Assembly (NCBI GenBank): GCA_965204695.1
Contig: OZ242007.1
Coordinates: 2,790,001 to 2,854,000 of the forward strand
From: JAHEKD01 sp965204695
Lineage (GTDB): Bacteria > Pseudomonadota > Gammaproteobacteria > Arenicellales > JAHEKD01
Length of the DNA: 64,000 nucleotides
Direction: 5' to 3'
The notes under the pieces were generated by a model. That model worked only from the letters and a program-made list of their open reading frames with translations. It was not told the origin of the DNA and ran no database searches. Positions 8,710 to 17,231 of the stretch are shown piece by piece. The translations under genes and the position numbers were made by a program. Position 1 is the first letter of the stretch; the number at the start of each line of letters is the position of its first letter.

Positions 8710-9821
8710 CAGCATCTCATCAGTTGGCACTAGAGGGGGCAAATAACCTGCTTTTCAATGTTGTGCAAGCAAATCCGGGAGAGCGGGTGCTGATAGTCGG
8801 TGAAAAAGGTGAGCATGCTCATTTTGATTCTGAGATTTGTAATGTGGTAGCAGAGGCTGCGCACACAGCAGGTCTTAATGTAAGAGTTCTGATAAGTGAA
8901 GTCGGTAAAAGCGCAAGTGATTTTCCGCAAGCAGTGAGCGAGGCGATGCGAAAGGCCGACCACACCATTTTTTTTTCAAGGCTAGGTGATCAAGTTCGGT
9001 TTTGCCCGATTCCTGGATCAGGAACCAAAACAATGTGTTATGCATTGGACGCTGATTATTTGGCAAGTGAATATTGCCGTATTCCCAATCACATCAATCA
9101 GCGAATTTATGATCGCCTGATGGCAAAAATCATGAATGCCAGTCAATTTCGAATTACGTGTACACAGGGAACAGAATTAATTGGTAAGTTGAATGAGACT
9201 CAGTGCATGAACGACAACGAGAATGCACTAACTGATTTTGCAGTGAATTTATTCCCGTTGACGATTTTCCCGCCGGTGAGTTGTGCCAGCATGTCTGGCA
9301 AACTGGTGCTTAGGGACTTCATTACTTCCTCGTCCACTATTATTTATGACGATAGTGTTTACCTTTTGAGTTGCCCAATTACAGCAATCATAGAAAATGG
9401 AATGATCCTGCGTTTTGAAGGAGACCAACAACAATGTGAGGCTTTAGAAAAACACTTTCTTCGGGTAGCTGGAATTGTTGGCGGAGAAGCCATGGTGATT
9501 AACTCCTGGCATACCGGGATCATACCGGCAACTTGGTATAAAGGCCGGGCAGAAGATGATCTGGAGAAATGGGGGAGTGTTTCTTTTGCATCACCCCGGA
9601 TCACACATTTTCATGCCTGTGGTAATGATCCCGGACAAATTGGAATCAATTTATTCGATGCAACGATTGCTATTGATGATGAGATTATCTGGAGGCAGGG
9701 TGATTACCTGCTGCCAAACTTTGCTGATTGTGTTGATGTTTTTGCAAACTCCCCTGGTTGGCAACGCAGTTTTCAACATAATGGTGATCTTGGTATAACT
9801 AATCTAGAGTCATGTCGATGA
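8706..9821 (+). CDS. M29-aminopeptidase-like metalloprotein, copy 1
   Basis: A 371-residue protein overlapping the GntR stop by ATGA. It resembles the aminopeptidase T (M29) fold family, to which the non-haem iron 2,5-dihydroxypyridine dioxygenase NicX is also related. Shared elements with copy 2 at 29226 include IxFxRxGDQxRF near residue 93, GTELxGxL, SGKxVLxxxITS, SWHxGIxP and HFHxCG; the last two could supply metal ligands, though this is inferred from His clustering. Peptidase activity is unproven and a ring-cleaving or C-N-hydrolysing role is equally possible. The same type of gene is paired with an AhpD-like gene twice in this window, which suggests a functional pair in the catabolic pathway. 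Confidence 0.65.
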   Translation: MTASHQLALEGANNLLFNVVQANPGERVLIVGEKGEHAHFDSEICNVVAEAAHTAGLNVRVLISEVGKSASDFPQAVSEAMRKADHTIFFSRLGDQVRFCPIPGSGTKTMCYALDADYLASEYCRIPNHINQRIYDRLMAKIMNASQFRITCTQGTELIGKLNETQCMNDNENALTDFAVNLFPLTIFPPVSCASMSGKLVLRDFITSSSTIIYDDSVYLLSCPITAIIENGMILRFEGDQQQCEALEKHFLRVAGIVGGEAMVINSWHTGIIPATWYKGRAEDDLEKWGSVSFASPRITHFHACGNDPGQIGINLFDATIAIDDEIIWRQGDYLLPNFADCVDVFANSPGWQRSFQHNGDLGITNLESCR

Positions 9822-10402
9822 GCCGATTTTGTTTCGTCCCGGCAGATGGTGAAAACATAGATGATCCAATTGTTGCTGAAGCATTCGACTATGTGGCTGA
9901 AGGCAGAGACAGAGTTGAAAACATGTATAAAGCCATGGCTTTATCACCCAAAGTAATCAAGCCGATTCACGATTTATACCTGGCATTGTTGCATGATGAA
10001 GATTCGCCACTGGAAAACTGGCAGGCTGAATTGCTGTCAGTTCAAGTTGCCTTATTAAACCAATGTGATTACGCCTTTGCGCATCACAGCGCTAACCTGT
10101 ATAAGCTGATCGATGATTCTGAATATTCAGATCAACTTGTCAAAACACTGGAGAATGATAACTGGACTCAGGTGTTGGAGGATAAAAAAACAATTGCCAT
10201 GCTCGATTACGGCAAAAAACTTTGTTTAAAACCGCAGGAGATTAACGAAGCTGATATTAATCAACTAAGGGCATCTGGATTTAATGATAAGGAAATTGTC
10301 TTTATTGCTCAAATCAACGCCGCATTTGGCTACTGGACCCGGATTTTAAATGCCCTGGGGGTTGAAGTTGCTGATGAACCTATTGGCTTGTCGACTTATT
10401 GA
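9812..10402 (+). CDS. AhpD/carboxymuconolactone-decarboxylase-like protein lacking the second Cys, copy 1
   Basis: A 196-residue helical protein of the peroxidase-related AhpD-like family. Normal members have a CxxC followed by His in a helix (N-x-C-x-Y-C-x-x-x-H); here it reads NQCDYAFAHH, keeping C85 and the following His but with Ala at the second Cys position (88). A thiol peroxidase with a CxxC disulfide cycle is therefore unlikely. It starts inside the end of the M29-like gene (ATG 9812, or ATG 9818 giving an ATGA overlap), so the two are coupled. The 3' end overlaps that of the convergent MttB-like gene by 23 nt. Paralog at 30307. Function unknown; it is probably needed with its M29-like partner. 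Confidence 0.8.
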   Translation: MSMSRFCFVPADGENIDDPIVAEAFDYVAEGRDRVENMYKAMALSPKVIKPIHDLYLALLHDEDSPLENWQAELLSVQVALLNQCDYAFAHHSANLYKLIDDSEYSDQLVKTLENDNWTQVLEDKKTIAMLDYGKKLCLKPQEINEADINQLRASGFNDKEIVFIAQINAAFGYWTRILNALGVEVADEPIGLSTY

Positions 10403-11915
10403 TAGCAAGTTTTCTCTGCGTTACATAATCGATCAATTCTTCTTCTATGCCAGGATCGATAGGTGGTTTTTCATATTTTTTTAACAAATCTTTCCAGATT
10501 TTATTTGCGCGTTTAGTTGCCGACTGGCTGCCATCTTCGGTCCAGCTTTCGAAAGTTTGCCAATCAGAAACAATAGGCTTATAAAATGCCGTTTCATAAC
10601 GATCCATGGTGTCGCTTTCCCCCAGAAAATGGCCACCAGGCCCAACGTTTTTAATAACATCAAGGTTAACAGTCGAGTCATCGAATTTAATAGGTTTAAT
10701 GTATTCAACCATCATTTGCAGCATTTCAACATCAATGATGAATTTTTCAAAAGAACAGGTTAGTCCACCTTCCAGCCAACCTGCTGCGTGCCTTAAAACA
10801 TTTGTGTGACCCATCATCGTTCCCCAAAGTGACATCATGGTCTCATAGGCGGATTGTGCATCAACTATATTAGAAGCATTAGGCGCACTGGAACGATAAG
10901 GGACATTGTAATAACGGGCCATCTGACCGGCAGCTTGTGACATCTTTGTGCTTTCTGGCGTGCCAAAGGCTGGTGATCCAGTTCGTAAGTCTACATTGCT
11001 GGCAAAATTGCCATATATAACCGGACAGCTCGGACTGACAGTTTGTATTAAAAAGAAACCAGCAAGAATTTCAGCATTTTGTAACGTCAATGTCGAGGCG
11101 ACAGTAGCGGGTGCCATGGCACCAGAGAGAGGAAAGGATTGAATAGCGCAAGGTTGCTTGCAGCGAGCCAAGTACATTAGAGCATCAGCTAAGTTGCCAT
11201 CCATCACCAAAGGCGTGTTGGTACTTATGCCAGTGACAATAGCCGGCTTTTCCTTAAGCTCTTCAATACTTAGTCCTAAGGAAATTGCCGCCATATTACA
11301 GATGTCAACCGCCTGGTCATATGAGCTCTTCCATAGCGGATGCCAGGCTTTATCAGTCAAGGTGCACTGACTCAGCATCATATCCAGATGGCGGGTTTTC
11401 TGATCTAAGTCTAATGGCTCGACACCATTTCCACCTTCATGGTGGATAATGTTTGTCATATGAACAAGCTTAATAAAATTGTTACTGTCCTCATAGGTGC
11501 CGGATTGCCTGCCATGGTCTAACGTATTTAGAAATACAGGACCCGTGGTAGCAGAGAACACAATGTTATTACCGCCCAGGGTGAGTGTTTTATTGGGATC
11601 TCTGGCATGAACAGTAAACTCACTGGGGCACAAGGGTAGAATAGAAGTGACGAGTTCTGGTTCAAATTTGACTATTCTGGATTTGAAATCAACCTCGGCG
11701 CCCGCTTTGTGTAATTCACAAAGGGCTTGTTCACTTTCAAATCTAATACCAATTGTTTTTAGAATCTCTAATGATTTGTGATGAATGGTTTCGATTTGAT
11801 CGGCACTTAAAATCTCAATCGGCGGTAATCTGTTTTTGACGATTTGCCAAGGGCTCTGGACAAATTTTTCAGCTCTTTTATGGCGGGCTTTACGGGTGCT
11901 GGTTCGTCTTGTCAT
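10380..11915 (-). CDS. Second MttB-family methyltransferase-like protein, no pyrrolysine codon
   Basis: A 511-residue MttB-superfamily protein with a basic N-terminus (MTRRTSTRKARHKRAE) like that of the paralog at 3563 (KRPRRRKSSRED). It includes EILKTIGIRFESEQALCELHKAGAEV in parts, the barrel core GNFASNVDLRTGSPAFGTPE, and NVLRHAAGWLEGGL. Homologs include non-pyrrolysine betaine methyltransferases that deliver methyl groups to a corrinoid protein, but no such partner is seen here. It is convergent with the AhpD-like gene and about 140 nt downstream of the Tat binding-protein gene at 12059 on the same strand, separated from it by a likely terminator. The start ATG at 11915 has AGGG 10 nt upstream. 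The two copies are clearly divergent from each other, so they may act on different amines. Confidence 0.88.
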   Translation of the reverse strand: MTRRTSTRKARHKRAEKFVQSPWQIVKNRLPPIEILSADQIETIHHKSLEILKTIGIRFESEQALCELHKAGAEVDFKSRIVKFEPELVTSILPLCPSEFTVHARDPNKTLTLGGNNIVFSATTGPVFLNTLDHGRQSGTYEDSNNFIKLVHMTNIIHHEGGNGVEPLDLDQKTRHLDMMLSQCTLTDKAWHPLWKSSYDQAVDICNMAAISLGLSIEELKEKPAIVTGISTNTPLVMDGNLADALMYLARCKQPCAIQSFPLSGAMAPATVASTLTLQNAEILAGFFLIQTVSPSCPVIYGNFASNVDLRTGSPAFGTPESTKMSQAAGQMARYYNVPYRSSAPNASNIVDAQSAYETMMSLWGTMMGHTNVLRHAAGWLEGGLTCSFEKFIIDVEMLQMMVEYIKPIKFDDSTVNLDVIKNVGPGGHFLGESDTMDRYETAFYKPIVSDWQTFESWTEDGSQSATKRANKIWKDLLKKYEKPPIDPGIEEELIDYVTQRKLAINKSTSQ

Positions 11916-12001
11916 GTTGTTAAACCCTAGGTCAAAAATAATAAAATAGGGTATACCTTTATCATCTACTTAATCTTTCAATTTGAGTTCTATATTTACC
12001 A

Positions 12002-12033
12002 TAAACAAAACCCGGGGTGGATCGCCCGGGCTT
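12002..12033 (-). terminator. Rho-independent terminator after the second Tat binding-protein gene
   Basis: On the minus strand an AGCCCGGG / CCCGGGTT stem (one G-T pair) with an 8-nt loop is followed by TTTTGTTT, 27 nt after the stop codon of the gene ending at 12059. Confidence 0.8.
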
Positions 12034-12058
12034 TGAGTAATGTTGTTGTCGATTGGAA

Positions 12059-13657
12059 TCAGGCAAACCACCAACGGTGTGCGGCCCGGTCTCCGTCCAG
12101 AGTCCAGGCTGCTGATAAACTTGGACCATGATGAACGTTTGCTTGTCGTGCATAGGTTAAATTTAAGAAAACCGGAATAATTGTGCCGCCATCGTCTCGG
12201 GAAATTTGTGCCATTTCCCGGTACATTTCAGCTCTCAAGTTTTCATCCAGTTCTGCTTTGGCTTGTAACAATAACTCATTAAAGCGTGCATTTTCCCAGT
12301 GTGATTCATTCCAGGCTGCACCCTGCTTATAGGCTAAGGTAAAGATATTATCAGGAGTTGGACGTCCACCCCAGGTCACGAATACGAAAGGTTTGTTAAG
12401 CCAGACATTTGACCAATAACCATCAGCAGGTTCCCGGACAACATCAATGTTTATGTTGGCGGCTTTGGCGCTTTCAGCAAACAAAACGCACATATCGACT
12501 GCACCGGGGTGTATACCTTCTGAAGCAGATAACTTTACATTCAAAGAATCCAAGCCTGCATTTTTCAAATGAAACTTAGCCTTGTCGGGATCATATACAC
12601 GTTGCTCGAGATTCGGCCAGTAGGGCATCGTCGGTGCAATATGATAATCGTTACCCGGAACGGCGCCGCCATATAAAATTTTCTCGACGATTTCCTCACG
12701 ATTAATCGCATTTTTTAGTGCCAGTCTCACATCAACATTGTCAAAGGGTGCTTGGTCACAAAACATGGGCAGCGTAACCGCCTGACCACTGGGAATATTC
12801 TCTACAACAATATTCTCATTCCGCTTTAACAAGCCTACTGTTTTCGGGTCCAGACGAGTGCAAGCATCGACATCGCCTGTAACCAGTGCTGATTGACGTG
12901 CATTGGGGTCATTCAAAACGAGTGCTGTAACTTTATCAAAATAAGCACCTTCTCTATGCCAGCCATCATGACGCTCAAAGTCATGACGAACTCCCGGTTC
13001 ATGATTAACCAGTTTATAAGGGCCAGCACCATCTCCACTTTGCCAGTCTATGGTGCCATCTTCATTAGCCGGTAACATGGTGAAATGGTAATCAGTCATG
13101 ACCCAGGGTAGGTCGGCGAAACCTTGCGATAATTCGATTACCAATGTGTGGTCTCCATCTGCTCTGATGTCAGTCACGTCAGCTAATAATGGTTTCGCTG
13201 CTGATGTGGTTGCTTCCCCACGATGGTGATTTAATGAGGCAACTGCATCTTTGGCGGTAAATTTTTTACCGCTTTGAAATGTTGCATCCTTGTTCAATTC
13301 AAGTGTCCAGACTTTTGCATCAGGGCTCGCTTCCCACGAGTCTGCCATATCAGGGCCCAGGGTATTATCTGATGTGATTTCAGTTAAGTAACTTCGATGG
13401 GTGTGTGAGACAAGTATTTCGGCATTCCCCTGGTATGCGCCCGGGTCTAGACTATCAGTGGTATTGCCATCATGCGTGCCTGCTCGAAAATGCCCACCTT
13501 TCTTAGGTGTTTGTGCGGCAACTTTACTGGACCATAAAGTCGATGCGCCTGATAGGGATAAGCCCGCAGCAGTCGCATAAGTCATGAATTCACGCCGGTC
13601 TAATTTTTTCTTGCATCCGGCTTGAACAATTTTGTCGATAAAAACTTTATCTACCAT
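12059..13657 (-). CDS. Second family-5 ABC substrate-binding protein with Tat signal
   Basis: A 532-residue paralog of the protein at 5200. The N-terminus has the Tat motif DRREFMTYA and a hydrophobic core ending SSKVAAQ; the mature protein starts TPKKGGHF. Shared blocks with the paralog include NARFNELLLQAKAELDENLR, EPADGYWSNVW and GRPTPDNIFT. The start at ATG 13657 is preferred over ATG 13669 because GGAG lies 6 nt before it and the upstream ATG is part of that ribosome site. As with the paralog, no Dpp-type permease or ATPase is present in the window. It is divergent from the Rieske/reductase pair at 14053 across an intergenic region with operators 5 and 6, so both directions are probably under the GntR regulator. 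Confidence 0.9.
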   Translation of the reverse strand: MVDKVFIDKIVQAGCKKKLDRREFMTYATAAGLSLSGASTLWSSKVAAQTPKKGGHFRAGTHDGNTTDSLDPGAYQGNAEILVSHTHRSYLTEITSDNTLGPDMADSWEASPDAKVWTLELNKDATFQSGKKFTAKDAVASLNHHRGEATTSAAKPLLADVTDIRADGDHTLVIELSQGFADLPWVMTDYHFTMLPANEDGTIDWQSGDGAGPYKLVNHEPGVRHDFERHDGWHREGAYFDKVTALVLNDPNARQSALVTGDVDACTRLDPKTVGLLKRNENIVVENIPSGQAVTLPMFCDQAPFDNVDVRLALKNAINREEIVEKILYGGAVPGNDYHIAPTMPYWPNLEQRVYDPDKAKFHLKNAGLDSLNVKLSASEGIHPGAVDMCVLFAESAKAANINIDVVREPADGYWSNVWLNKPFVFVTWGGRPTPDNIFTLAYKQGAAWNESHWENARFNELLLQAKAELDENLRAEMYREMAQISRDDGGTIIPVFLNLTYARQANVHHGPSLSAAWTLDGDRAAHRWWFA

Positions 13658-13949
13658 AGTCTTCTCCATTAATTTTACTGTGTGAGTGATATCAATATGC
13701 TGCGCTCATCTACAGAGTAGAGATATTGTATTCATTAGCTATATTGATAGTTGATTCTATAAAGTCGATTCTCCGTGTGTAATATCTACCTCTACAAACT
13801 CATCCGATCTTAGATTTATCGAAGATAATCTCGCCATACTATCACAACAAAACATGAGTCACTTGAGCAAGATCCATTACTTGGATTTATCTTATCTGGA
13901 TGCTCCAATATTGATTGATTAAACTTGCAATGTATTAATTTAACATGTA

Positions 13950-13961
13950 TTGTGATCACAA
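13950..13961. promoter_or_regulatory. Palindromic operator TTGTGATCACAA, copy 5
   Basis: Perfect 12-bp palindrome. The preceding bases AATTTAACATGTA and following TTCAAATT nearly repeat the surroundings of copy 1, so homology extends beyond the operator itself. Confidence 0.78.
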
Positions 13962-14023
13962 TTCAAATTGTTACTGAATTTAGCTTAAAAATACGATATT
14001 TAGTGTTAGTTTCGATAATTATT

Positions 14024-14035
14024 TTGTGATCACAA
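14024..14035. promoter_or_regulatory. Palindromic operator TTGTGATCACAA, copy 6
   Basis: Perfect 12-bp palindrome 17 bp before the start codon of Rieske B (14053), overlapping where RNA polymerase or ribosomes would begin, consistent with repression. An in-frame GTG within it is rejected as a start because AAGGAG at 14041-14046 precedes ATG 14053. Confidence 0.78.
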
Positions 14036-14052
14036 TATCTAAGGAGCGAATA

Positions 14053-15072
14053 ATGTTTTTACGCAATGCCTGGTATGTCGCTGGTTGGGAACATGATTTT
14101 GATCGTGAGCTTAAGCAGATCAAAGTGTTGGGCAAAAAGATTGTGACTTATCGTCAGCATGATGGAAAACCTGTCGCACTCAAAGATGCTTGTCCACACC
14201 GTAAGTTGCCATTGTCCAAAGGTCGTTTAGTAGATGATACGGTTGAATGCGGTTATCACGGTTTGACTTTTGATTGCAATGGTAGCTGTGTACGGGTGTA
14301 TGGCCAGGAGAAAATACCACCGGCTGCTAAAGTGAAAAGTTATCCCGTTGTCGATAAGTGGGGATTGGTCTGGATCTGGATGGGTGACCCGGAATTGGCC
14401 GATGAAGACAAAATTTTTGAAGTTGAGCATTATGACGAGCCAGGTTGGGGTATAAACAAAGGCGACACCATGACGTTGAATTGTAATTATTTGTACATGA
14501 CTGATAATTTGCTCGATCCTTCTCATGTGGCCTGGGTACATCGTTCATCATTTGGTAATGCCGCTTGTGAAAACACACCTTTAAATACGACTTTAAATGA
14601 CGATGGTGTTACCGTTTGGCGTTGGATGAATAATGTAGATGTCGCGCCTTTTTATCAGGCCTGCGTGCCGTTTTCCGGCAATACTGATCGCAAGCAGCAC
14701 TACGAAGTCCGTTATCCCTCCAACGCAATAATCCGTGCGATTTTCGCGCCGGCTGGCAAGGGTGGTGATGATCAATATGTTGAAGATGAATGTTTCATTA
14801 TGGATTCTTACAATTTCATGACTCCGGTTGACGAAACACAGACCAAATATTACTGGTTTCAGATAAGAAATGTTAAACCAACTAGTGAGGAATTGTCGGA
14901 AATCATGTCCAAGGGTGTGAAAAATGCGTTTGAGGAAGATCGTGAGGTATTAGATCTGGTCCAACAAGGCATTGAAGAAGATGACAATACCCTTGATTTG
15001 GCCATTGATGTCGGTGCTCTGCGTTTTCGCAAGCGTCTGGGTGAGATGATTAACGCTGAACAAAATCATTAA
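14053..15072 (+). CDS. Rieske oxygenase alpha subunit B (vanillate-demethylase-like)
   Basis: A 339-residue oxygenase beginning MFLRNAWYVAGW. Rieske ligands are C47, H49, C66 and H69 (CPHR, CGYH). The mononuclear iron motif is DNLLDPSHVAWVH with bridging Asp155 and ligands H158 and H163. The short length and the N-WY-AGW start are typical of the VanA/toluenesulfonate and related O- or N-demethylase group rather than the CntA group. Rieske E at 45445 is a close paralog (same spacing of all ligands). The stop overlaps the start of the reductase gene at 15072 (TAATGA), so this pair forms one two-component monooxygenase. It sits directly behind operator 6. The substrate is probably an N-methylated intermediate (inference). 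Confidence 0.92.
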   Translation: MFLRNAWYVAGWEHDFDRELKQIKVLGKKIVTYRQHDGKPVALKDACPHRKLPLSKGRLVDDTVECGYHGLTFDCNGSCVRVYGQEKIPPAAKVKSYPVVDKWGLVWIWMGDPELADEDKIFEVEHYDEPGWGINKGDTMTLNCNYLYMTDNLLDPSHVAWVHRSSFGNAACENTPLNTTLNDDGVTVWRWMNNVDVAPFYQACVPFSGNTDRKQHYEVRYPSNAIIRAIFAPAGKGGDDQYVEDECFIMDSYNFMTPVDETQTKYYWFQIRNVKPTSEELSEIMSKGVKNAFEEDREVLDLVQQGIEEDDNTLDLAIDVGALRFRKRLGEMINAEQNH

Positions 15073-16187
15073 TGAGCGACGATAACTTTCATCGATATCG
15101 TGTCGATAGAATTGTCGATGAAAGTGAGATCATCAAATCATTTTACCTTGTGGCTGAGGACGGTGCTCCCTTGCCCGAATTTTTACCCGGTCAGTTTTTA
15201 ACCTTCAAATTCACACTGCCAGATCAAGAACAACCGATTATCCGTAATTATAGTCTTTCTAGCAGCTCGGTTAATCCGCAGTTTTACCGAATATCGGTTA
15301 AACGCGAACCAGCACCACCAAATCAGTCCAATTTACCTGAAGGGTTGGTTTCAAATTATTTACATGATTCAATCAAAGTAGGTGATTGCTTGGTTGGCAG
15401 TCACCCAGGTGGTCAATTTCATCTTGATACTGAATCGGACCGCCCGGTAGTTTTACTTTCGGGAGGGGTCGGGGTAACACCGATGATTAGCATATTGCAC
15501 AAACTTGCAGCACAGGGTTCACGACGAGTGATATACATTCACGCTTGCGAAAATGAAAACGTTCAGGCCTTTAAAAGCGAAGTGCAAACGCTTGCGGAGA
15601 ATTCATCCAATATTACTTTGCACCACTGTTATCGTGAGTTTGGAGGGCAAGCTACTAATATCAGTCAGGGTCTTGTCGACAAGAATTTATTACAACAATT
15701 ACTGATCCTGGATGACTACGAATTTTATCTTTGTGGTCCACCTCCATTTATGTCGGTTATGTATAAACTGATTCGTGAACTCGGTGTCTCTGCAGAGCGA
15801 ATTGCCTATGAATTCTTTGGTCCGGCAACTGTGCTGGAAAAAGAATTTGATACGACAGTGCATGCGGGTGAACAAACTGTAACAGCCCATAAAGAAGAAA
15901 AACAAAGTGAGTCTCAAGAATTAACTGACCAAGCAATTCAAGTGTATTTTAAAAATACCGGTTTGACGGTCAGCTGGGACGATCAACATGATTCAATATT
16001 AGAGTTTGCCGAAGCCAACGGACTGGAACCCGACTTCAGTTGCCGCGCCGGGATTTGTAGCACCTGTCATTGTGGCATGCCCGAAGGAGAAGTCGAATAC
16101 ATTGACGATCCACTGGAAATGCCAGAGCAAGGCTATGTTTTGCCCTGTATATCCAAACCCAAATCAAGTATTGTGATTGATTTGTAG
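15072..16187 (+). CDS. Flavin/[2Fe-2S] oxygenase reductase (only Rieske reductase in the window)
   Basis: A 371-residue three-domain reductase. Residues 8-118 form the flavin domain with RNYSLSSS at 58-65; residues about 122-250 form the NAD(P)H domain with LSGGVGVTPMIS at 129-140 and YLCGPPPFM. The last 85 residues form a plant-type ferredoxin with CRAGICSTC (C-x4-C-x2-C) and a fourth Cys in VLPCIS. The order FAD-NAD-Fe2S is that of glycine-betaine monooxygenase reductase GbcB and Hmp-like reductases, not the FMN-type VanB. An acidic, poorly conserved linker at about 270-290 separates the ferredoxin part. Translation is coupled to Rieske B (start shares bases with its stop). With six Rieske oxygenases and one reductase, it may serve several of them, or others may use reductases elsewhere. 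Confidence 0.92.
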   Translation: MSDDNFHRYRVDRIVDESEIIKSFYLVAEDGAPLPEFLPGQFLTFKFTLPDQEQPIIRNYSLSSSSVNPQFYRISVKREPAPPNQSNLPEGLVSNYLHDSIKVGDCLVGSHPGGQFHLDTESDRPVVLLSGGVGVTPMISILHKLAAQGSRRVIYIHACENENVQAFKSEVQTLAENSSNITLHHCYREFGGQATNISQGLVDKNLLQQLLILDDYEFYLCGPPPFMSVMYKLIRELGVSAERIAYEFFGPATVLEKEFDTTVHAGEQTVTAHKEEKQSESQELTDQAIQVYFKNTGLTVSWDDQHDSILEFAEANGLEPDFSCRAGICSTCHCGMPEGEVEYIDDPLEMPEQGYVLPCISKPKSSIVIDL

Positions 16188-16409
16188 TTAGCGGGCAAAA
16201 TTCAACTTTGATCAATGACTAGATTTTATTAATCGATCAAATCCACAATAGTTGGTAAAGACTCTTAGTTGCTGCCATTCCTAAACCCGTAGTTATTTTC
16301 GAAGCACTAAAAGTAGACATAATTAATGATTTGAATTTGCTTTTTTAAACAAACTGGTTTCTATGCTGGTCAACCATATAATCAATTATTCTTGTTTCAA
16401 TAAGAAGTG

Positions 16410-17159
16410 ATGAACACACATACTTTATTCAATGACAAAACTGAGCTGTATGAGTCTGCTAGACCGCTTTATCCTGAAAAGTTGTATCATTATTTATCAG
16501 ATTTATGCCCGTCTAAAAACATGGCATGGGACTGTGCATGTGGAAACGGACAGGCTGCCGAAAACTTGGCTCAAATCTTTGATAAGGTAATTGCCACTGA
16601 TATTAGCGAGCAACAAATTAAGAACGCTAAGAACATTGATAAGGTCGAGTTTTCTGTTTCGTCGGCGGAAAGCACAGTGTTTTCTGATAATTCATTTGAT
16701 CTCATATGCGTAGCTCAAGCGTTGCACTGGTTTAACTTCGAGGCCTTTTGGCCGGAAGTAAAACGTGTTCTTAAACCAGATGGAGTATTCGCTGCCTGGG
16801 GTTATACATGGCCAAATATCTCACCAGAACTCGATAAGCTGTTTCAAGTGTCAATACTTGATGAGATTCAACCCTACTGGGCGCCTCAAAACAAGTTACT
16901 CTGGAATCACTATAAAGATATCGACTTCCCATTCACAAAGGTTAATCCACCTAACTTTTTCATGGCAGTTAACTGGAATCTTGAGGAATTCTTCGATTTT
17001 GTCCATACTTTTTCGGCTACGCGCCGTTGCATGGAAGAACACGGGAGGGAGTTCTTCGATACTGCCCTGAATACTATGGCGCGGCAATGGGGTGATATCG
17101 AACAAAAGAAAACAATTAATTTAGACTTTGTTCTCTATGTGGGGAAAATGAAAGCATAG
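16410..17159 (+). CDS. Class I SAM-dependent methyltransferase
   Basis: A 249-residue protein of the Methyltransf_11/25 type. Motif I is WDCACGNGQAAENLA (residues about 37-51), motif II VIATDISEQQI, then a LICVAQALHWFNFEAFW segment and a post-motif VLKPDGVFAAWGY. The HWF after motif III is common in trans-aconitate/TAM-like and uncharacterised methyltransferases of this kind. It stands alone, 220 nt after the reductase gene. The start ATG 16410 is preferred to the GTG one codon earlier. The acceptor is unknown, and there is no evidence that it belongs to the amine pathway. Confidence 0.85.
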   Translation: MNTHTLFNDKTELYESARPLYPEKLYHYLSDLCPSKNMAWDCACGNGQAAENLAQIFDKVIATDISEQQIKNAKNIDKVEFSVSSAESTVFSDNSFDLICVAQALHWFNFEAFWPEVKRVLKPDGVFAAWGYTWPNISPELDKLFQVSILDEIQPYWAPQNKLLWNHYKDIDFPFTKVNPPNFFMAVNWNLEEFFDFVHTFSATRRCMEEHGREFFDTALNTMARQWGDIEQKKTINLDFVLYVGKMKA

Positions 17160-17231
17160 TTAGTGCTTGCTTAATCTCAGGTTGAACTACAAAAAATTAT
17201 TACTCTCGAGCAAAGAAAACTAAGTAGAGAT

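Larger units (their letters stand above)
13658..14052. promoter_or_regulatory. Divergent promoter region of binding-protein and Rieske/reductase genes
   Basis: 395 nt, AT-rich, without a supportable gene. It contains operator copies 5 and 6. Their 74-bp spacing and the flank of copy 5 match the arrangement at 805-890, suggesting duplicated promoter modules. No clear sigma-70 boxes are claimed. Confidence 0.6.

Noticed and set aside
16200..16260. Inverted TTTGATC...GATCAAA near 16208-16248 as a terminator
   Set aside because: The arms are short and far apart, with no T run after them.
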